Notes under the pieces: generated by a model | Seen by the model: only the letters and a program-made list of their open reading frames with translations | Databases searched by the model: none | Told to the model about the DNA's origin: nothing | Part shown: positions 1 through 13,100 of the stretch, piece after piece | How positions within the stretch are numbered: the stretch's first letter is position 1 | Layout of the letters: each line of letters starts with the position of its first letter | Program-made: the position numbers and the translations under genes | Source of the DNA: Angiostrongylus vasorum | Lineage: Eukaryota; Nematoda; Chromadorea; Rhabditida; Metastrongylidae | NCBI GenBank assembly: GCA_018806985.1 | Contig: JADANN010000174.1 | Span: 1,128,001-1,192,000 of the forward strand | DNA: 64,000 nt | Direction: 5' to 3'

Positions 1-804
1 TAGATGTCAAACATGAGAAACACCTGGAAACGATGAGTGGATCATCGACCATGTGCATTTTTCATCGGTTTGCATGGACGCGGAAGACGAAACGCAGTTG
101 AGCCGAGCTCGTTTCCGTTATTCGGCGTTTTTTCTGGTTTACGAATTTCCCCGTAATGCGTTTTATGCACTTCGAGGGCAGGAAACGAATTCCTGATTAG
201 GAGCTCATACACTCGTCGTAGAATTCCTGATTAGCACTTGAGTATGTGATGAGAGTACGAGCATACTCGTCCGAGGATCTATGCTTTCGTCATCTCATCG
301 TTTTTCGTTTATTTTCTCACTGCTGTTAGCAATACTTGACCCTTAGAAGCCATAAACAGGATGGTGCCTTCTTGAAAGGTCGAATTTGTTTTGGGATAAA
401 ATGGATATGATTTTAAAAGGTAGTAGTGGTATTTTATCCCTTGGTTTGCATCCGTCTGTCAGTAATCCTTGTGGATAAAACATTAACGGCTAGTACTGCA
501 CAGTTGTCAACCCTGGTGTATTGCCTGTTCATTTACCAGTAGATCCTCTCCATATCCTTCTTTTCTACTTTTTTTCCTGTTGAATTGAAGTAGTAATTCG
601 TTGTCGTTTTCACTCAATTTATTCGAAACTGTTTCAGAAGAGGCCAAATCACCGAGCACCCACATTTTAACAAAACTTGTCCTCATTTTTTATATACCAG
701 GATGATAAAGTTTCGGTTAAATTGAGTTCGATGCTTCATTTCATTGAGCTAACGTTTGTTGTTCATGAGGACATCAGGTTTTTTAACAAGCAGAGGTTTT
801 GCAG
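1..804. other. Intron or upstream sequence of the galectin gene
   Basis: No exon with galectin character was found here. A 14-nt direct repeat (GAATTCCTGATTAG) occurs at about 187 and 222. The sequence is otherwise unremarkable AT-rich DNA ending in the TTTTGCAG acceptor before 805. Confidence 0.4.
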
Positions 805-2917
805 CTCGTGTTCAACTCATACACGAAAGGAGCTTGGGGTAAAGAAGAACGACAGAAGAATCCTGTGAAAAAGGGCGACGGATTCGACATTCGAATTCGA
901 GCACACGACAACAAGTTCACCATCTGCGTTAATCGCGTGAGTCCATTGTGTTTGTTCGTCTGCGAGTCGAATTCTAGAAATCTCAAAGAGAAGAAATGTG
1001 CAAGTCCTCTGTTCCTTTGTTGTTGCGGTTAGCGACTTAAATGATCGGCGTTTCAACGGCGAAACATTCTGTACGCTAAACGCTCAAATGCTAGAGTTCG
1101 GGACGAGGGCGCGATTACGGTAACCTCATGAGACCTTGTTGGCTTCAACATTGACATTTCTAGTGAGTTAGTGTTTGGAAGAAACATTTATGGCGGTACA
1201 TCTCCTTAATGACACCTCCCTTCAATTTATTCAAGGCATTCAGTTGAATGATGAAGCCAACGTACCCCCCTTCCCCCACCGAATTTTCGTATAGACCTTC
1301 TAATCGGACTGTATTTCTTTTGAATTGGATTTTCCAAAAGATGACTTTTTGTAAAGTCTGCTTAGTCTTTTAAATAATTTTGCATAACACTTTGCGCTTT
1401 GCGTGGTAGTTGTCAATCTTGAAAATCTCCTGTGTAAGAAATTCCCATTCACTTGCGAAAATGTTCGAAAATCCTTTGTCAGATCCTGTGATACACCATT
1501 TAGGAAAAGGAAGCAGGATACATTTTTTTATTACCTGATATTTCTGGTGGCGATGAAACCACGTTCTTCTTTCATATTAGGGTGGTGCGTGATCGTTTTT
1601 ATGATCGCGAATAGGCCCCAAATTAAAGCTTAATTCTATGAACTTGCTGTTCTTGAGTCCCATTGTTTTCCCAAAGGCACTGGAAGCACCTCTCAGTCAC
1701 CATCAACCAAATTACCTACAAAAAAATACTCGATAGAACAGCTCTCATTTGTTCTGCATAGTTTGTACGGCATTCTGTCTTCACACCTGTACGAATTGTT
1801 TTTTCTTTATTTCAGAAAGAAGTGAAATCATTCGAACATCGCGTTCCACTGCAACACGTCACTCATCTGAGCATTGACGGCGATGTGGTGCTGAACCACG
1901 TGCAATGGGGTGGCAAGTACTACGTAGGTCGTCTGGAGTATATTCACTGTTCCTGAGGAAGTCATGAGATGCCATAAGCGTTTCCCTAATGCGGCTCGTT
2001 TTAGCCGGTCCCATATGAGTCGGGCATCACTGAGCATGGCCTCATTCCCGGAAAAACTCTCGTCATTTATGGAACGCCAGAAAAGAAGGCTAAGAAGTAT
2101 TGTTACTGTGTCTAGAAATACTTTGCACATTCCAAAAAGAATATATGAAAACCTTGGTGCGATATTTGGACGTGAAGCACTTCCACAAATTCTAAAGTTG
2201 GAATATTTTAACTTAAAAGAAGTCGTAGACGTATTCTGAACCTATCTGTTATGCATTCTATCTATTTTCTCTTATATCTGTGATCTAATGGGAACGTGTG
2301 GTGCAGTGGTCGGAGGTACCTTGCAACACACAGATGGGATCGATCCCTCCTCCCCCCCCCCTCCCCTTCCCTCTCCCTCTCCCTCCCTCTGGCCCACCAA
2401 GCTCACCATCCGGGGTCGGCAAATTGGTACCAGACTTGTTTGGAAGGATAACTGCACTGGCTCGATACATCGCTAGTCCACCGCGAGTCATTGTAAGGGC
2501 CAGACTTGCATTCATTTACCTCCAAACGATGCTTAATGAACTCAGGATATTTTGAGGTCCTGAGATTTCGCGGATCTCGTCATCGAATTGATCATGCGAT
2601 CCTCATAGGTCATCCACAGTACATAAATCTGACGTTGTAATAATATTACGCTTCCCAGCCGAAAGAAAATTCATATGGGTCGTTTCGTATTTTATGTGTC
2701 GCTTTATTCCTTTGTGTTTTTGTTTATCACTACACGTCCAGTCGACACGCGAATCCTGACATAGTGAAAAACACTCGTAGAGAACCGATGTCGTTGAAGC
2801 AATCCAGAGACGACACATGCATGAGTTATGTGCACACTTTGCCCTATGTTTAAAGGAACGAATCATTGACGTATAGTTGTCTTGTGATGGCTGAATATCC
2901 CATGTCGTTATTATTAC

Positions 2918-2954
<37 letters not shown>

Positions 2955-5900
2955 GTTATTATTACCATTATTATCTTGTTACTTCTCGTGCAAAGCTCTA
3001 AATGAGTGTTAAATGTGCGTGATTAGTGCTGACACTATTTAGGAGTGAACCACATAGTCACCGAAGACGTTGGCTTTATTGTGGTTTTCATTTAGATTCA
3101 ACATAAATCTACTGAAGAAAAACGGCGACATTGCTCTGCATTTCAATCCCCGATTCGACGAAAAGGTGCGTTACCCGTTAATTCGGTGAGCGTGTCGGAT
3201 CTGAATTTGCATTTATGGACCTTTTAGGCAAAGGGTTTCATCTGCGGCAAAGTCAAGCCAGGCGTATGTTTGAATCGATTTTGATAGTTGTGTTGTGTTG
3301 TTATGAGTTCGTTTTGTTCTCACTAACAAACACATGGAACTTCCACGCAGCGGCTTCCTGCTGCAACAACACGAGCGCAGTGTTTGATAACCGAAACCGA
3401 CCCCGAATTCACTAACACCGGCTTCCCATCTGTGATTGGGGAGAGTTTGTTGTCTTCACACACTTATCTCTGTCTATCTGTTTTTGCTGCATCCATCGAT
3501 TTGTTCGCAAAGACAGCAGATGGGACATTAAACATTGATTCCCAGCATTAACACTACATAACTAAACCATGTCATGCCAAATTTGTTCGTTCTTTTTTTG
3601 TCAGATGTCGGTTCTTGTCCGTACTCTGTGCTGTTCGTCCCGATGCCTTCGAGCTTAACATCATTGCGGTGTTATCGAGCGGAGATCTCAAAGAAAATTC
3701 TCATGAGAAGTTCTTAATGACGAAAGCTATGCGCTTTTATTCGCTGCTCACTGCTTTTCGAAGAATAGAAGGAAGAGTTGAATTTTCAGTGAATCGCAGT
3801 TTTGTCAGGGCCCTATACTGGTTTTTCTAAGTTTCTTTAGAGCCCCTGTGACAGTGCTCAGTTTTTGTGTTTGTGTGTAATACTAAATAATAACTAACAT
3901 TTGAAGGTTCAAAAATATTCATTTTTAGTGCGTGGTCAGAAATTCACTTGTCAATGGAGAGTGGGGAAATGAGGAACGTGAAGGCAAGAATCCCTTCGAA
4001 AAGGGTGTAGGCTTCGATCTGGAAATCAAAAATGAGGAGTATGCATTTCAGGTAGGACCCTAACAATACTGTTGTTTCCTCAAAGCACTCACCATTCCCT
4101 TCTTTACTGGACAGAGAAAGTTAGCCTCCCTTCTTTCAGTTTTTAAGCCTTCACTTTGACGAATTTAACACGATTATTTTCTCACCAAAAGTGCTATGAA
4201 TTGGGACACCACTCAAAGAGAGCTACTTACCCGTTTGAATTTACTCTTCTGAAAGAACCACATTCGCAGCAGATGCAAGTTTATCTGCGTATTGTGCACG
4301 GTGTTTACATATACCTTTCATAAATCTACATATTTAAACACTTAAATGACCAATATTTGAAATTTTTGCCTTGAAACTGTATTCCTCATGTATGGTCTGA
4401 TTTTCCTGTAAATTTGACAGCATTTTGAGGATTTGTGATCTGCTTTCACTGACACCTTCGATGTTGACGACCGCAGTTTTCCGTGTGTCGTGAAACAGCC
4501 GTGTTAGACAGGTTTTCTTGGCAGGCTTTCCCTGGTCGTTGTGGATCGGTGCGAGGTTTGTGACTCCTCCAACTTTGTGAGACCGGATTCCTCCAGGGTG
4601 CTTGCGGTTCCTGTGATTTCAGCATGTGTAAAAAGCCGAATCATATCTTCCACATAATCGTAATCATGTTTAATTCAAGAGGCAGTTTTTCTTCCATGGC
4701 GATGCCTGCTTGCGCAGATTGTATTCTTCGGGCGGAAACTCAAACAAAGACTTCTATTCCTGAAGTGCCGGACAAGGAAGCTTCTAATGTTACCCGATTA
4801 CTAAAAGGATAACAGCGAATACTTGTGAACTATTACATTGCTTAACAAAACAGTTGAAAAAAAAAGATTCCCGCATTCTCAGGTGATCGACAAACAAATA
4901 AAGCTACGCTTTTGAAAGTAGTGGAGGTGCTGTTGGATAAGTGCTAAACTCGACTCCTCTATTTTTTACGGGATCGCTTCCCTTTTATACTATACTGCTA
5001 AAAGGCAGCACGGAGAACAGAAGCAAATCACACAACAACATCCGCATAATGTAACCACAAACAGTAATGTTAATACGATCATCGATGTTAACGCGGGTGC
5101 ACAAGCCACTGTACTAGGCATGTCATTGCAGTAATCAGTGATGTAACAGCTCATATAACATGAACGAAGGCAATGTTCAAGGGTATCCATAGCAGCTAAC
5201 GAAAACAGAAATCGATGAGCAACCTATAAGTATCATATCAATCTTCATTCTCATTACCTTTTGGTACTGGGATTAATTAAGCCTCTGATCTTTGTGATCT
5301 TTTATTTCAACTATGTGTTAATGTATTTAAACCCCACTGGAGAGGTGGGTGAGCTGTCACTGCACATTTTCGTCAAACCTGTAGAACTAAGTATCCGCAT
5401 ACGAAAGATATGACGGAATTCACTGGGCACTTTGGTCTCATGATCAAATTAATGTTTTACTTGTATCAGCCATAACTTGATTACTTTTCCCTAAATATCA
5501 TTGTCATGAATTCATGTTAGTTATTTTTTGAAATGAGGAGTAAAATATAAGTTTATTGCTAATGGTCCGTGCATTTCCCTCATATGAGGAATCTCCTCCA
5601 AGCTTCATGGAGCATATCCTCGTTTAAATGGTAAAAAAAAAGACGTGTACTGAACACATAATGTATGGAGTACTGAATTTATTTTTGGTTGAGGGACCTT
5701 TTTCTAAATACCGAGTGGCTTGGCTAGATTTCCCAGATAATCTCCACATGCAGCATCCGTTTTTTGTGGATCGGAAAAAGATTCGTCAGCCGAGTTCCTA
5801 TCAGCACATTGGTGATCGTTAGCGTTGGTTTATTTTCAACTGAGCTTTCATTATCTGCGTGGGAAATGCTGGTGATGCGTGAAACTACTATGCATCACAT

Positions 5901-6628
5901 TTCAGTATCAGAGGTAACCTCCACCCGTGAGAAGAAAGCGCCGAATCATCGAGGGTTCAAATACGCTATGAATATAGCAAATTCGTTTTTCAATGTCTGT
6001 TCGGAGTATATAGCCTGTTAGTGCGCGGATAGCACACTGGTTGCGATGCAGTTCAGTATGTTCTCTGGTTCCACGGCTGTCTGGATTAACCAGGCCCGCC
6101 ATCCGTCCAGAGTTTAGAAATTCTCACTAGACCTATCTTGGACCAATTCCTGCCCACCAATCCACAAACCTGGCGTTCTGTTTGTGGTGATGATCTGGGA
6201 GCGCCCTAACACAGCTAAGGATTCTAGGAACAAGCGACTCGACAAGATTCGAGGACATTCATAAATAAGACCAATGATCCTCAACTCAACCCACGCGAAA
6301 TATTTGAAGGTTTTCATGCATGATAGGTGCGAGGGAACTAACCGAATGGAAGAAGTCGAAGAATCGAGTAAGACGAAATGGAACAAAACTAGTCGAAGCA
6401 TAGAATTCTCAAATTTCCGAAATTTTTAATCTTCTACAGTTGTCCAAATATGAATGAGGCTTGAGCAGTTCCATTAATTTTCAATTGATAGAAGTGAATC
6501 TTTTGCAGATTTTTGTGAACGGTGAGCGGTTCGCATCGTACGCCCACCGCATTGACCCGCACGAAGTTGGTGGTCTTCAGATCCAGGGCGACATCGAGCT
6601 GACCGGCATTCAGCTCGTGGGCAACTGA
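805..6628 (+). CDS. Tandem-repeat galectin (LEC-1-like), 5' end missing
   Basis: Secreted or cytosolic beta-galactoside-binding lectin with two carbohydrate-recognition domains. Six exons join in phase: 805-936, 1816-1923, 2005-2096, 3096-3165, 3929-4051 and 6509-6628 (TGA at 6626). They encode about 214 residues. The first two exons hold the end of domain 1 (WGKEER, then HLSIDGDVVLNHVQWGGKYY). Domain 2 starts with PVPYESG and carries the canonical sugar-binding set HFNPR, RNS and WGNEER, so it looks binding-competent. Domain 1 retains FNS and WGKEER, but its HxNPR strand is not in view. C. elegans LEC-1 is about 280 residues, so roughly 60 N-terminal residues are missing. I found no convincing exon for them in 1-804, and they probably lie left of the window. 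Acceptors are TTTTGCAG or TTTTTAG types; donors are GTGAGT, GTAGGT, GTATTG and GTGCGT. The family call is firm; the exact lec number is not. Confidence 0.93.
2289..2555 (+). repeat. SINE-B copy with C/T-rich expansion
   Basis: tRNA-like head (GTGCAGTGGTCGGAGG, then GGGATCGATCCC) followed by the conserved SINE-B body ending near TTAATGAACTCAGG. A polypyrimidine run at about 2345-2392 is expanded relative to other copies. It lies in a galectin intron. Confidence 0.75.
2906..2985. repeat. (ATT)n microsatellite
   Basis: Near-perfect ATT trinucleotide array with a few G interruptions, in a galectin intron. It produces a spurious poly-isoleucine reading frame on the minus strand. Confidence 0.95.
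6160..6390 (-). repeat. Diverged repeat shared with 9570-9760
   Basis: Read on minus, this stretch matches 9570-9760 on plus over CATTCGRTTYGT...CCCTYGCA...CATGAARRTTTTC and a later GTCGAGTCG/GTCCAGTCG block. It lies in the last galectin intron and upstream of the last exon. The class is unknown. Confidence 0.4.
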
Positions 6629-8017
6629 ACAGCGTTTCTGTGCCCTGCCATTGTTTATATTCTGTTCATTGTGCACTCTGATGTGTATTGTAATCCGATT
6701 TTATGTTATGTTTCGGCATATCTCGAACAACTCTTCGGATTTCTTAGTGATCCCACTGCCATTCTCGTCTTATCCGTCCGATTTTACGACAAGAATAGCA
6801 ACAACAAACACCTCAAGAATCACTTCTAGTCGCAGTAGTTCCTTTAACTGTCTTGTCGTGGCTTCCTGTTCCATTTACCATGTATCATTTCATGATTCAT
6901 TATTCAGTATACAATTCAGACATGCTTTCCTGTGCCTAATACTTGCACCAATCTGTCTTATCTAACGTCAGTTCATATAAAGGTTCACCATTATTTAGTC
7001 ACTCGAAGTTCATTCCTCATTTTACTGCATCTCACTAGAATTTCATACCAGACGAATAAAAAACGAAAAGGACAGCTGGTGCTTAAAAACGCAATAACTT
7101 TCACCGCAGCAGATTCATGAACCTCGTAACTGGCAAAGGAAGACCGTCACATGCACGGCACGCATTGCGAAGATAATATGAGCCTTTTTTGCTAACATAT
7201 TTGCGGAGAGCCTGAATCTGCAAGAAGTTGCGAAAGCGTCTACATAGTTTTCTCTAGACCTCGGCAACCCATATTAAGTGAGGCCAAGGCGACTTTTTTT
7301 TCTCATGACGTGCGGCGCAAAGTAGCTTAACAATTCATGCAGCAGCATTTTACTCAGGTATAAATCTGGTGCAAATTTGCTCGATTCCCTGAAAGGATGG
7401 AGAGCTTGCTTGTGCGGACGCGGAGTCGAACCATCGAGAATGCGTATATTGCATAGGATCATCACTGCCGAGCTTCCGGCGTCCGTAACTTCTACTTCGC
7501 AACAGGTGCTCAATCACGTAGGAATTTAAAAAGAATGACCTCAGTGCAACATAGCTTCGGCTAAAACATTTCCCTGAAGGTGGGAGTGGTAACACGTGGA
7601 GCGTTACCCTGTGTACAATTCCCTTTGGGAAGGGTGTCTGAGAAAAAATACTCCGTACGTTTTGAAGGTTTCTATTTATTACACCCATGGAAAGATCATA
7701 ATCTCTAGAATCTTCAACGTTAAATCGTCTCCACACCCAATGCACTCCGTGGAGAGCGTTTACGTGGTTCTGTTTTATTGCACATGCGTGTGTATGTATT
7801 ATGTACGTACGTATATGTGTATGAATGCATTATGTCACACCATTTTACGCGAAGACCAAACGTCCTTGCTGTTTCGTGCAACACATGGTGCACTTTTGAA
7901 TGGAGTTTTTCAAATCCTAGCTGAAGCTACGACCCAGTAAGGGGTAAAATTCCAAGCAGAACAAGTGTGTCAATGCAAATTTTAAGGACTAGTTAGCACT
8001 AATATTCGTCAACGGGT

Positions 8018-8165
8018 GTGTTTAGTGCAGTTATTGGAGATGCCATACCACACACACATGGTTGTTGGTTCCACATCGCGCTCTGGGCAAACCATCCCCT
8101 TCGTCGTTTTGGGATCGGAAAATTGGTACCACTCTTGGATGATAAAAACACTGACTTAACACGTT
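8018..8165 (+). repeat. Degenerate SINE-B copy
   Basis: Contains GTGCAGTTATTGGAGATGCC and AAATTGGTACCA in the SINE-B order, but with many substitutions. The 3' half is not recognisable. Confidence 0.5.
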
Positions 8166-9506
8166 TTAGATCGACGGCTTTCATTGTATAGGCCATAAAC
8201 CAAATGTATCCAATCAGCTCTGTGATGCTTAGAGAATCGAGTTTATGGTGTACCTCGAAGGGATTAGTCTCGTTTTTCAAGTCTGAAATTAGAAAGTGAA
8301 ATCAGTAGTTGGGTTATACAGTTTACCTCGCTTACAAGTCGGTAGCATTTCTTTTCCGTGAGCCTAAAAATTTTGTTAATAAACTTTCTGATAATGCTGA
8401 CCAACAAGAAGTCTGTCAGTTAAAAGATGGAAATCCAAAGTGACACAGTCAAATGTGTAGTTTTTTATAAGTTTAGGTTAGGATCTCCATTTTCTGAAGC
8501 CTAGAAGTCACCATCATTGTTTCCGTTTTTGAAGGAACTAGGGTTTTCTTCTAGACTTAAAGCTCAATACGCTGATTCTCCATAGACCATTGATTCTTCC
8601 AGTAACTAGAACCAGCTGACAACATTCAAGAAAGACTTTGGTTCGCTTCATCGATTCATCGTTATCATAGACATATTCGTTTATAGCTGTATTTTTGAAG
8701 AAGTCTGAATAAAGTGGAGCTACTTTTCATGGCTCTTAGAATCTGAAATATTAGAGATTTTCAGGTCCAGAATTATGTACTGGAACAAAAGAAATCCGGT
8801 TTCCCGTTCCAAAATGTTTACATTTTGTTGTAGAACTGGACTGAGTTCAAAACGTATCACATCAATACTGCGCAGCTCTTTTCATTAGCTTGATTTCCAG
8901 CTTTAATAGACACTCATTTAATCCGTTTTTTCCCAATTATTTTGTATTTAGCACTAGTCTCTGTACTTCATTCTGACATGTATATCGGCGGTAAAGAAGT
9001 GTACGACAGACATCTGGCCCCAGCTAGATCGGTTGCAAACAGCTGAAGAAGATATTACTAGCCTAATCATAAACAACAGACTGGTTTTACTCTTCAAATG
9101 CTTCTCGTCGAAATTAAAAGCGCCCGTAAAATGAAAAGTCAAGTATTTTTTTCGCCAAAAAAGCTAACACGAGTTTGATAAAGCGATTATTCCGCTAACG
9201 TCTTGGAGCCTTCGTCTTCTTCACAGTCGGATTGACTTCTGTCGATGGTCCAGACTTGTTGAAAATCAAATCATTTACACCAAATCAGCAATTATCTCTA
9301 CTCTCCATCTGTGCTCCAGTCACAAGTTCACTTTTCGACAAAAAGACCATGGAATGATTGACGGTGACAACAGCTAAAGATCTTTTCAAATAAAGGAAGC
9401 TATCGGAAAGGTTCGATACGACAGATTATGTGCACTGGATTATGGTGAAACTCAGAGGAGTATAGAAAAAATCGAATTTCTTTTTATTGATTTCAAAGCG
9501 GTTTCG

Positions 9507-9546
9507 ATACTGTTAAATAGTAAGGCAACTTACTATTTAACAGTAT
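9507..9546. repeat. Perfect 18-bp inverted repeat with GCAA loop
   Basis: ATACTGTTAAATAGTAAG (9507-9524) is followed by GCAA and then its exact reverse complement (9529-9546). It could fold into an uninterrupted hairpin capped by a GNRA-type tetraloop. Confidence 0.95.
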
Positions 9547-9794
9547 TAGTTTCAAATTCTAATGCCTCTTCTTCACATCTACTTTGCGGATCTAAGCACT
9601 TATCGCATTCGATTCGTACCCTTGCATCCACCATCCATGAAGGTTTTCGAGCCTTCAGTGTGTGAGTTTGGCAGCTACTTGCATATTGTGTTGTTTATAA
9701 ATGCCCCTAAATGTTTGTCCAGTCGATTCTTTCTAGAGACCTAAAATAGCCCAACTGCGGCGTTCCCACTTCAACTGAAGGGGTTAAACTGTTG

Positions 9795-9895
9795 CTAAAC
9801 AAGTATGGTGCCAATTTGTCGAACCCCGAGTGATAAAGCCGGGTGAACATGGTGTGGGGTCGAACGGGCACCATTCCTGTGATAAACGGCATGAT
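9795..9895 (-). repeat. SINE-B fragment
   Basis: Minus-strand sequence includes GGGGTTCGACAAATTGGCAC and ATACTTGT, matching the central part of SINE-B; both ends are lost. Confidence 0.45.
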
Positions 9896-10198
9896 TACTG
9901 CTGCGCTATCCTAATTTCCCTTACTTTCGAAATTCGCATTGGAAAAGCCGTTGTAATAAAGAAAAATATGAAATTTTTTTCTCTTCCTTTCTTTTCCCTT
10001 TCCGTTTTTATTCTCATCTTCCAGTTCATTTCATGTCAAACGTTTTCAACATCAAAAAATTTGTTTAAATAGGTGTACGTACGAAAGTATGGGTTGGGGT
10101 TGACATGGGCATTCTATCCGTAGGAATGCAAGTGAAATCTTCATGGTATTTGCGAGACTGAAACAAATGGACATAAAACTGGAGCAGTGTAGTTCAGC

Positions 10199-13100
10199 TC
10201 AAAATTTCGCCTTCAGCATTTCTGGATCAAATAGAGACTTCAGCTTTGCCGATTTTACAACGTTTCCCTTCATTTTCATCCTACCTTGCATGTATGCCTG
10301 GTCAGGCCTAAGTTTTCCGGCGGCGATCCTCATTAAGTCATTGTCCTTAATGGTGATTTCGATCTCGAACGGCTTCTCATCATGGCCGACGTAAGGAGAT
10401 TCGCTCTGAAGAAACAAATCGGTACCTTGGTCAATGTCAAGAAAGCAACTTCTAATTTTGAAAGCGACCGTCATTTAACTTCAGAAATAGAATGATCAAC
10501 ACGCGTTTATATTGTTGAGCTTACACCATATTAATAAAGGTGCTCATTCGGCTAGCGTTTCGACGGTTCCCGTCTTCATCAGAGCCGATGGTCCGAGTCG
10601 AGGGTCCTCGAGAACACGAATAACTGTGGACCATCGGCTCGGATCATCGGCTCTGATGAAGACGAAACCCTCGAATTGTTAGCCAAGTAAACATCTTTAT
10701 CAACGTCGTATAAGCTCAACAATATACAAAGCAAGTTCTATTAAGTTCTCAAAGTTATTCATAACTAGACGTTTGATGCTCTGGAATACACCATATAGTT
10801 TGGAAGTGTAGCTTGGAACTGGGGAACCAGGCACAACAAACATCAGAAAAGGCTAAAATCCTTGTCTAAAAATTCACTTGTATTCCCTTCTAGTGCTTAT
10901 GGGGTCAATAGCAATTTGTCCCTGGGTTGTTTAATTAAAAATCGTATGGCAGTGGAACTGTAGAAAATACCTTAGCATTTATGATCCATTTTTTTGTGTT
11001 GCCGTTATTTCCTATAACGTTGATTTTGAACGAACTGTCAACCTTCTCTAGAAGGTTTTTATCCTGAAACCAAGACAAATGAATGGAAAAAGAATGTGTA
11101 ACAGAACTGAAATCGGTTTACTGAAAGTCTATCTAGCCCAGTAGAAATGAAATTGGGTGTCAGACTCAAGTTCTAGAGTGATAAATGGCAACCAAAAAGG
11201 TCCGGATCCTCCCCTGTATGGTATGAACATGAGAGCAACATGGGACGCGTTACCTCAGTTTTCAACGTGTAGCTTTCACCATTGCACGCGTGTAGGGCAG
11301 TGGTCAGTGGCGCCCTACAACATGGAATAGATCCCCACGCCCCTGGCCCACCAAGACATTCATCCCTCCAGGCAAATTGATACCAGACTTGTCAGGGAGG
11401 ATAGCAACACTAGCTCGATACATCGGTAAGCCACCGCGAATCATTGTAAAGACCAGACATGTAATAAATCACCTCCAAGCGATGGTTAATGAAGTCGAAT
11501 GCATGGCGCATCCCTAAAGGGACTGATCAACGCCGGTAGCCTTTTTTAGCTTTAGTTTTCACATTACCTTCATCAATCGATCTTTTACTTCTTGGAAAAT
11601 TAGGTCGGATTTGAATGCTCCCACTCCGTTGGTAGTCATCACTGGAGTAGATGTACTAGACGGGAAGCCTAGACGGTAGAGCCCTACTACGCCAGCTCCT
11701 CCAATTCCTGAAGAAAAATCCGGATCCTTCTTTGTCTTATAATAACGAAAATTGCAAAAGTGGACGTGGAGCTGAGATAATTACGGAATTGCTTTGAGTA
11801 GACTAATGAGTGTAGAAGAAGAAAGACAAAAAGAAGAAGCACGCCAATACCACTACGAGGCTTTTCGCTCCACCCAATACTATTTCTTTCAAGACCTCTC
11901 AATTGGCAGTCATTATATGAAGAAGCATGTTCTGCAGTCTGTGTTACGAAACTCAAATATTATTGTGAAGTTAAAGCACAAGGATGCCGAGATATGGGCA
12001 AAACCCCTGAACCTAAGCTGTGCTCCGAACCATGAGTACTGTTGCAGGAGCTCGTAGCAGTCCTTCAAACCAACCGAGGCCTTTGCCTTGCATTCCTCTC
12101 AGTATGTTTTTACCCTATCGGTGCTATCAGCAGTAACCCGTCAACGGGAATCGTCTGAGGAACAAAAATCGACATTGAACCCAGTTATGCTTGGTTAATA
12201 GGGTGGAGAGCGCATGAGCCCAGCTAAGGATAATCGGGAGTTCGAAACCCATCTTAGCGTTCGAATTTTGCTCATATCTCAACATCCCTGTGATGGTATT
12301 CCACATCACTCATTGGTATGGAAAAGGAATGGTAGGAAAATAAGTGTTAGAGTATTGAAATAGTATTCTTTCCATTACATGACCCGATATCATACGTTTT
12401 TTTTACACTGTGCGGATTTCAGCAGTTGTTAGATTCGATTCCTTTCCTGACATCCACCAACCAAGAAAGCCTTCGAAATTTTCTGCGTGCTTCGGCTGTT
12501 GCTTGGGAAATTGTTTCCTTCCTCATCATGAATATATAAATGATCATGTCAATGTATATGTGGAAATATGTGATGTCGTGCCTGCCGATTGTACCCTCCA
12601 AGTCTATTTAAACAAAATCCTGCGTACAAGTGAATGGGAAGTATATGGGATTGGAATGTGTTTTCGTCATAACGTAAACCCTATTAAAAAATAACCCTCT
12701 TCTCTAATCTGAGAGAGTTCAGAAGGCCATTAGGGAGCTTCTCGATACAAAGCCAGAATTCGGCAAGCTAGTTGTGGTCATCTATCGTCAAAAAACAACG
12801 CAACTCAGCCCAAGCTTGAAAGCTCTGCAGAACAGTAATAAAAGAAGGCCCTAACGAGCAATAAGCAGCAGTTCCGACTGAAGATGAAGAGGCAAAAAAG
12901 AACATTAGTAAGGCTTGGCAAGACTGCGACTTCACAAACAAGATGACCACACTCCAACATCGGAGTGAAGAACTGGCTGCACCCATCATCGACAACAATG
13001 TCCACGTAGTTTCATATTGCACTACACAAAGAAGAATGAATTTGTCGTTTCCGAGTATTCCTTTTCTATCCAAGCAAGCGATTTTGTGAATCGCACAGTA

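Larger units (their letters stand above)
6629..10198. other. Intergenic region between galectin and SCPx
   Basis: No supported gene. It holds a degenerate SINE-B copy (8018-8165), a perfect hairpin (9507-9546), a SINE-B fragment (9795-9895) and a weak hammerhead-like piece on the minus strand near 9190-9225. The galectin and SCPx transcripts converge here: galectin ends at 6628 and SCPx ends at 10199 from the other strand. AATAAA-type hexamers occur at about 7056 on plus and about 10007 on minus, and could be the two poly(A) signals. Confidence 0.5.

Noticed and set aside
2603..2968. 121-codon minus frame with a poly-isoleucine N-terminus
   Set aside because: The frame is opened by the (ATT)n microsatellite and has no other coding sign.
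10199..10474. SCP2 domain as a separate single-exon gene starting at 10474
   Set aside because: The region 10474-10406 is intron before a TTTCTTCAG acceptor, and the upstream exons 11063-10971 and 11707-11568 supply the rest of the SCP2 fold in phase.
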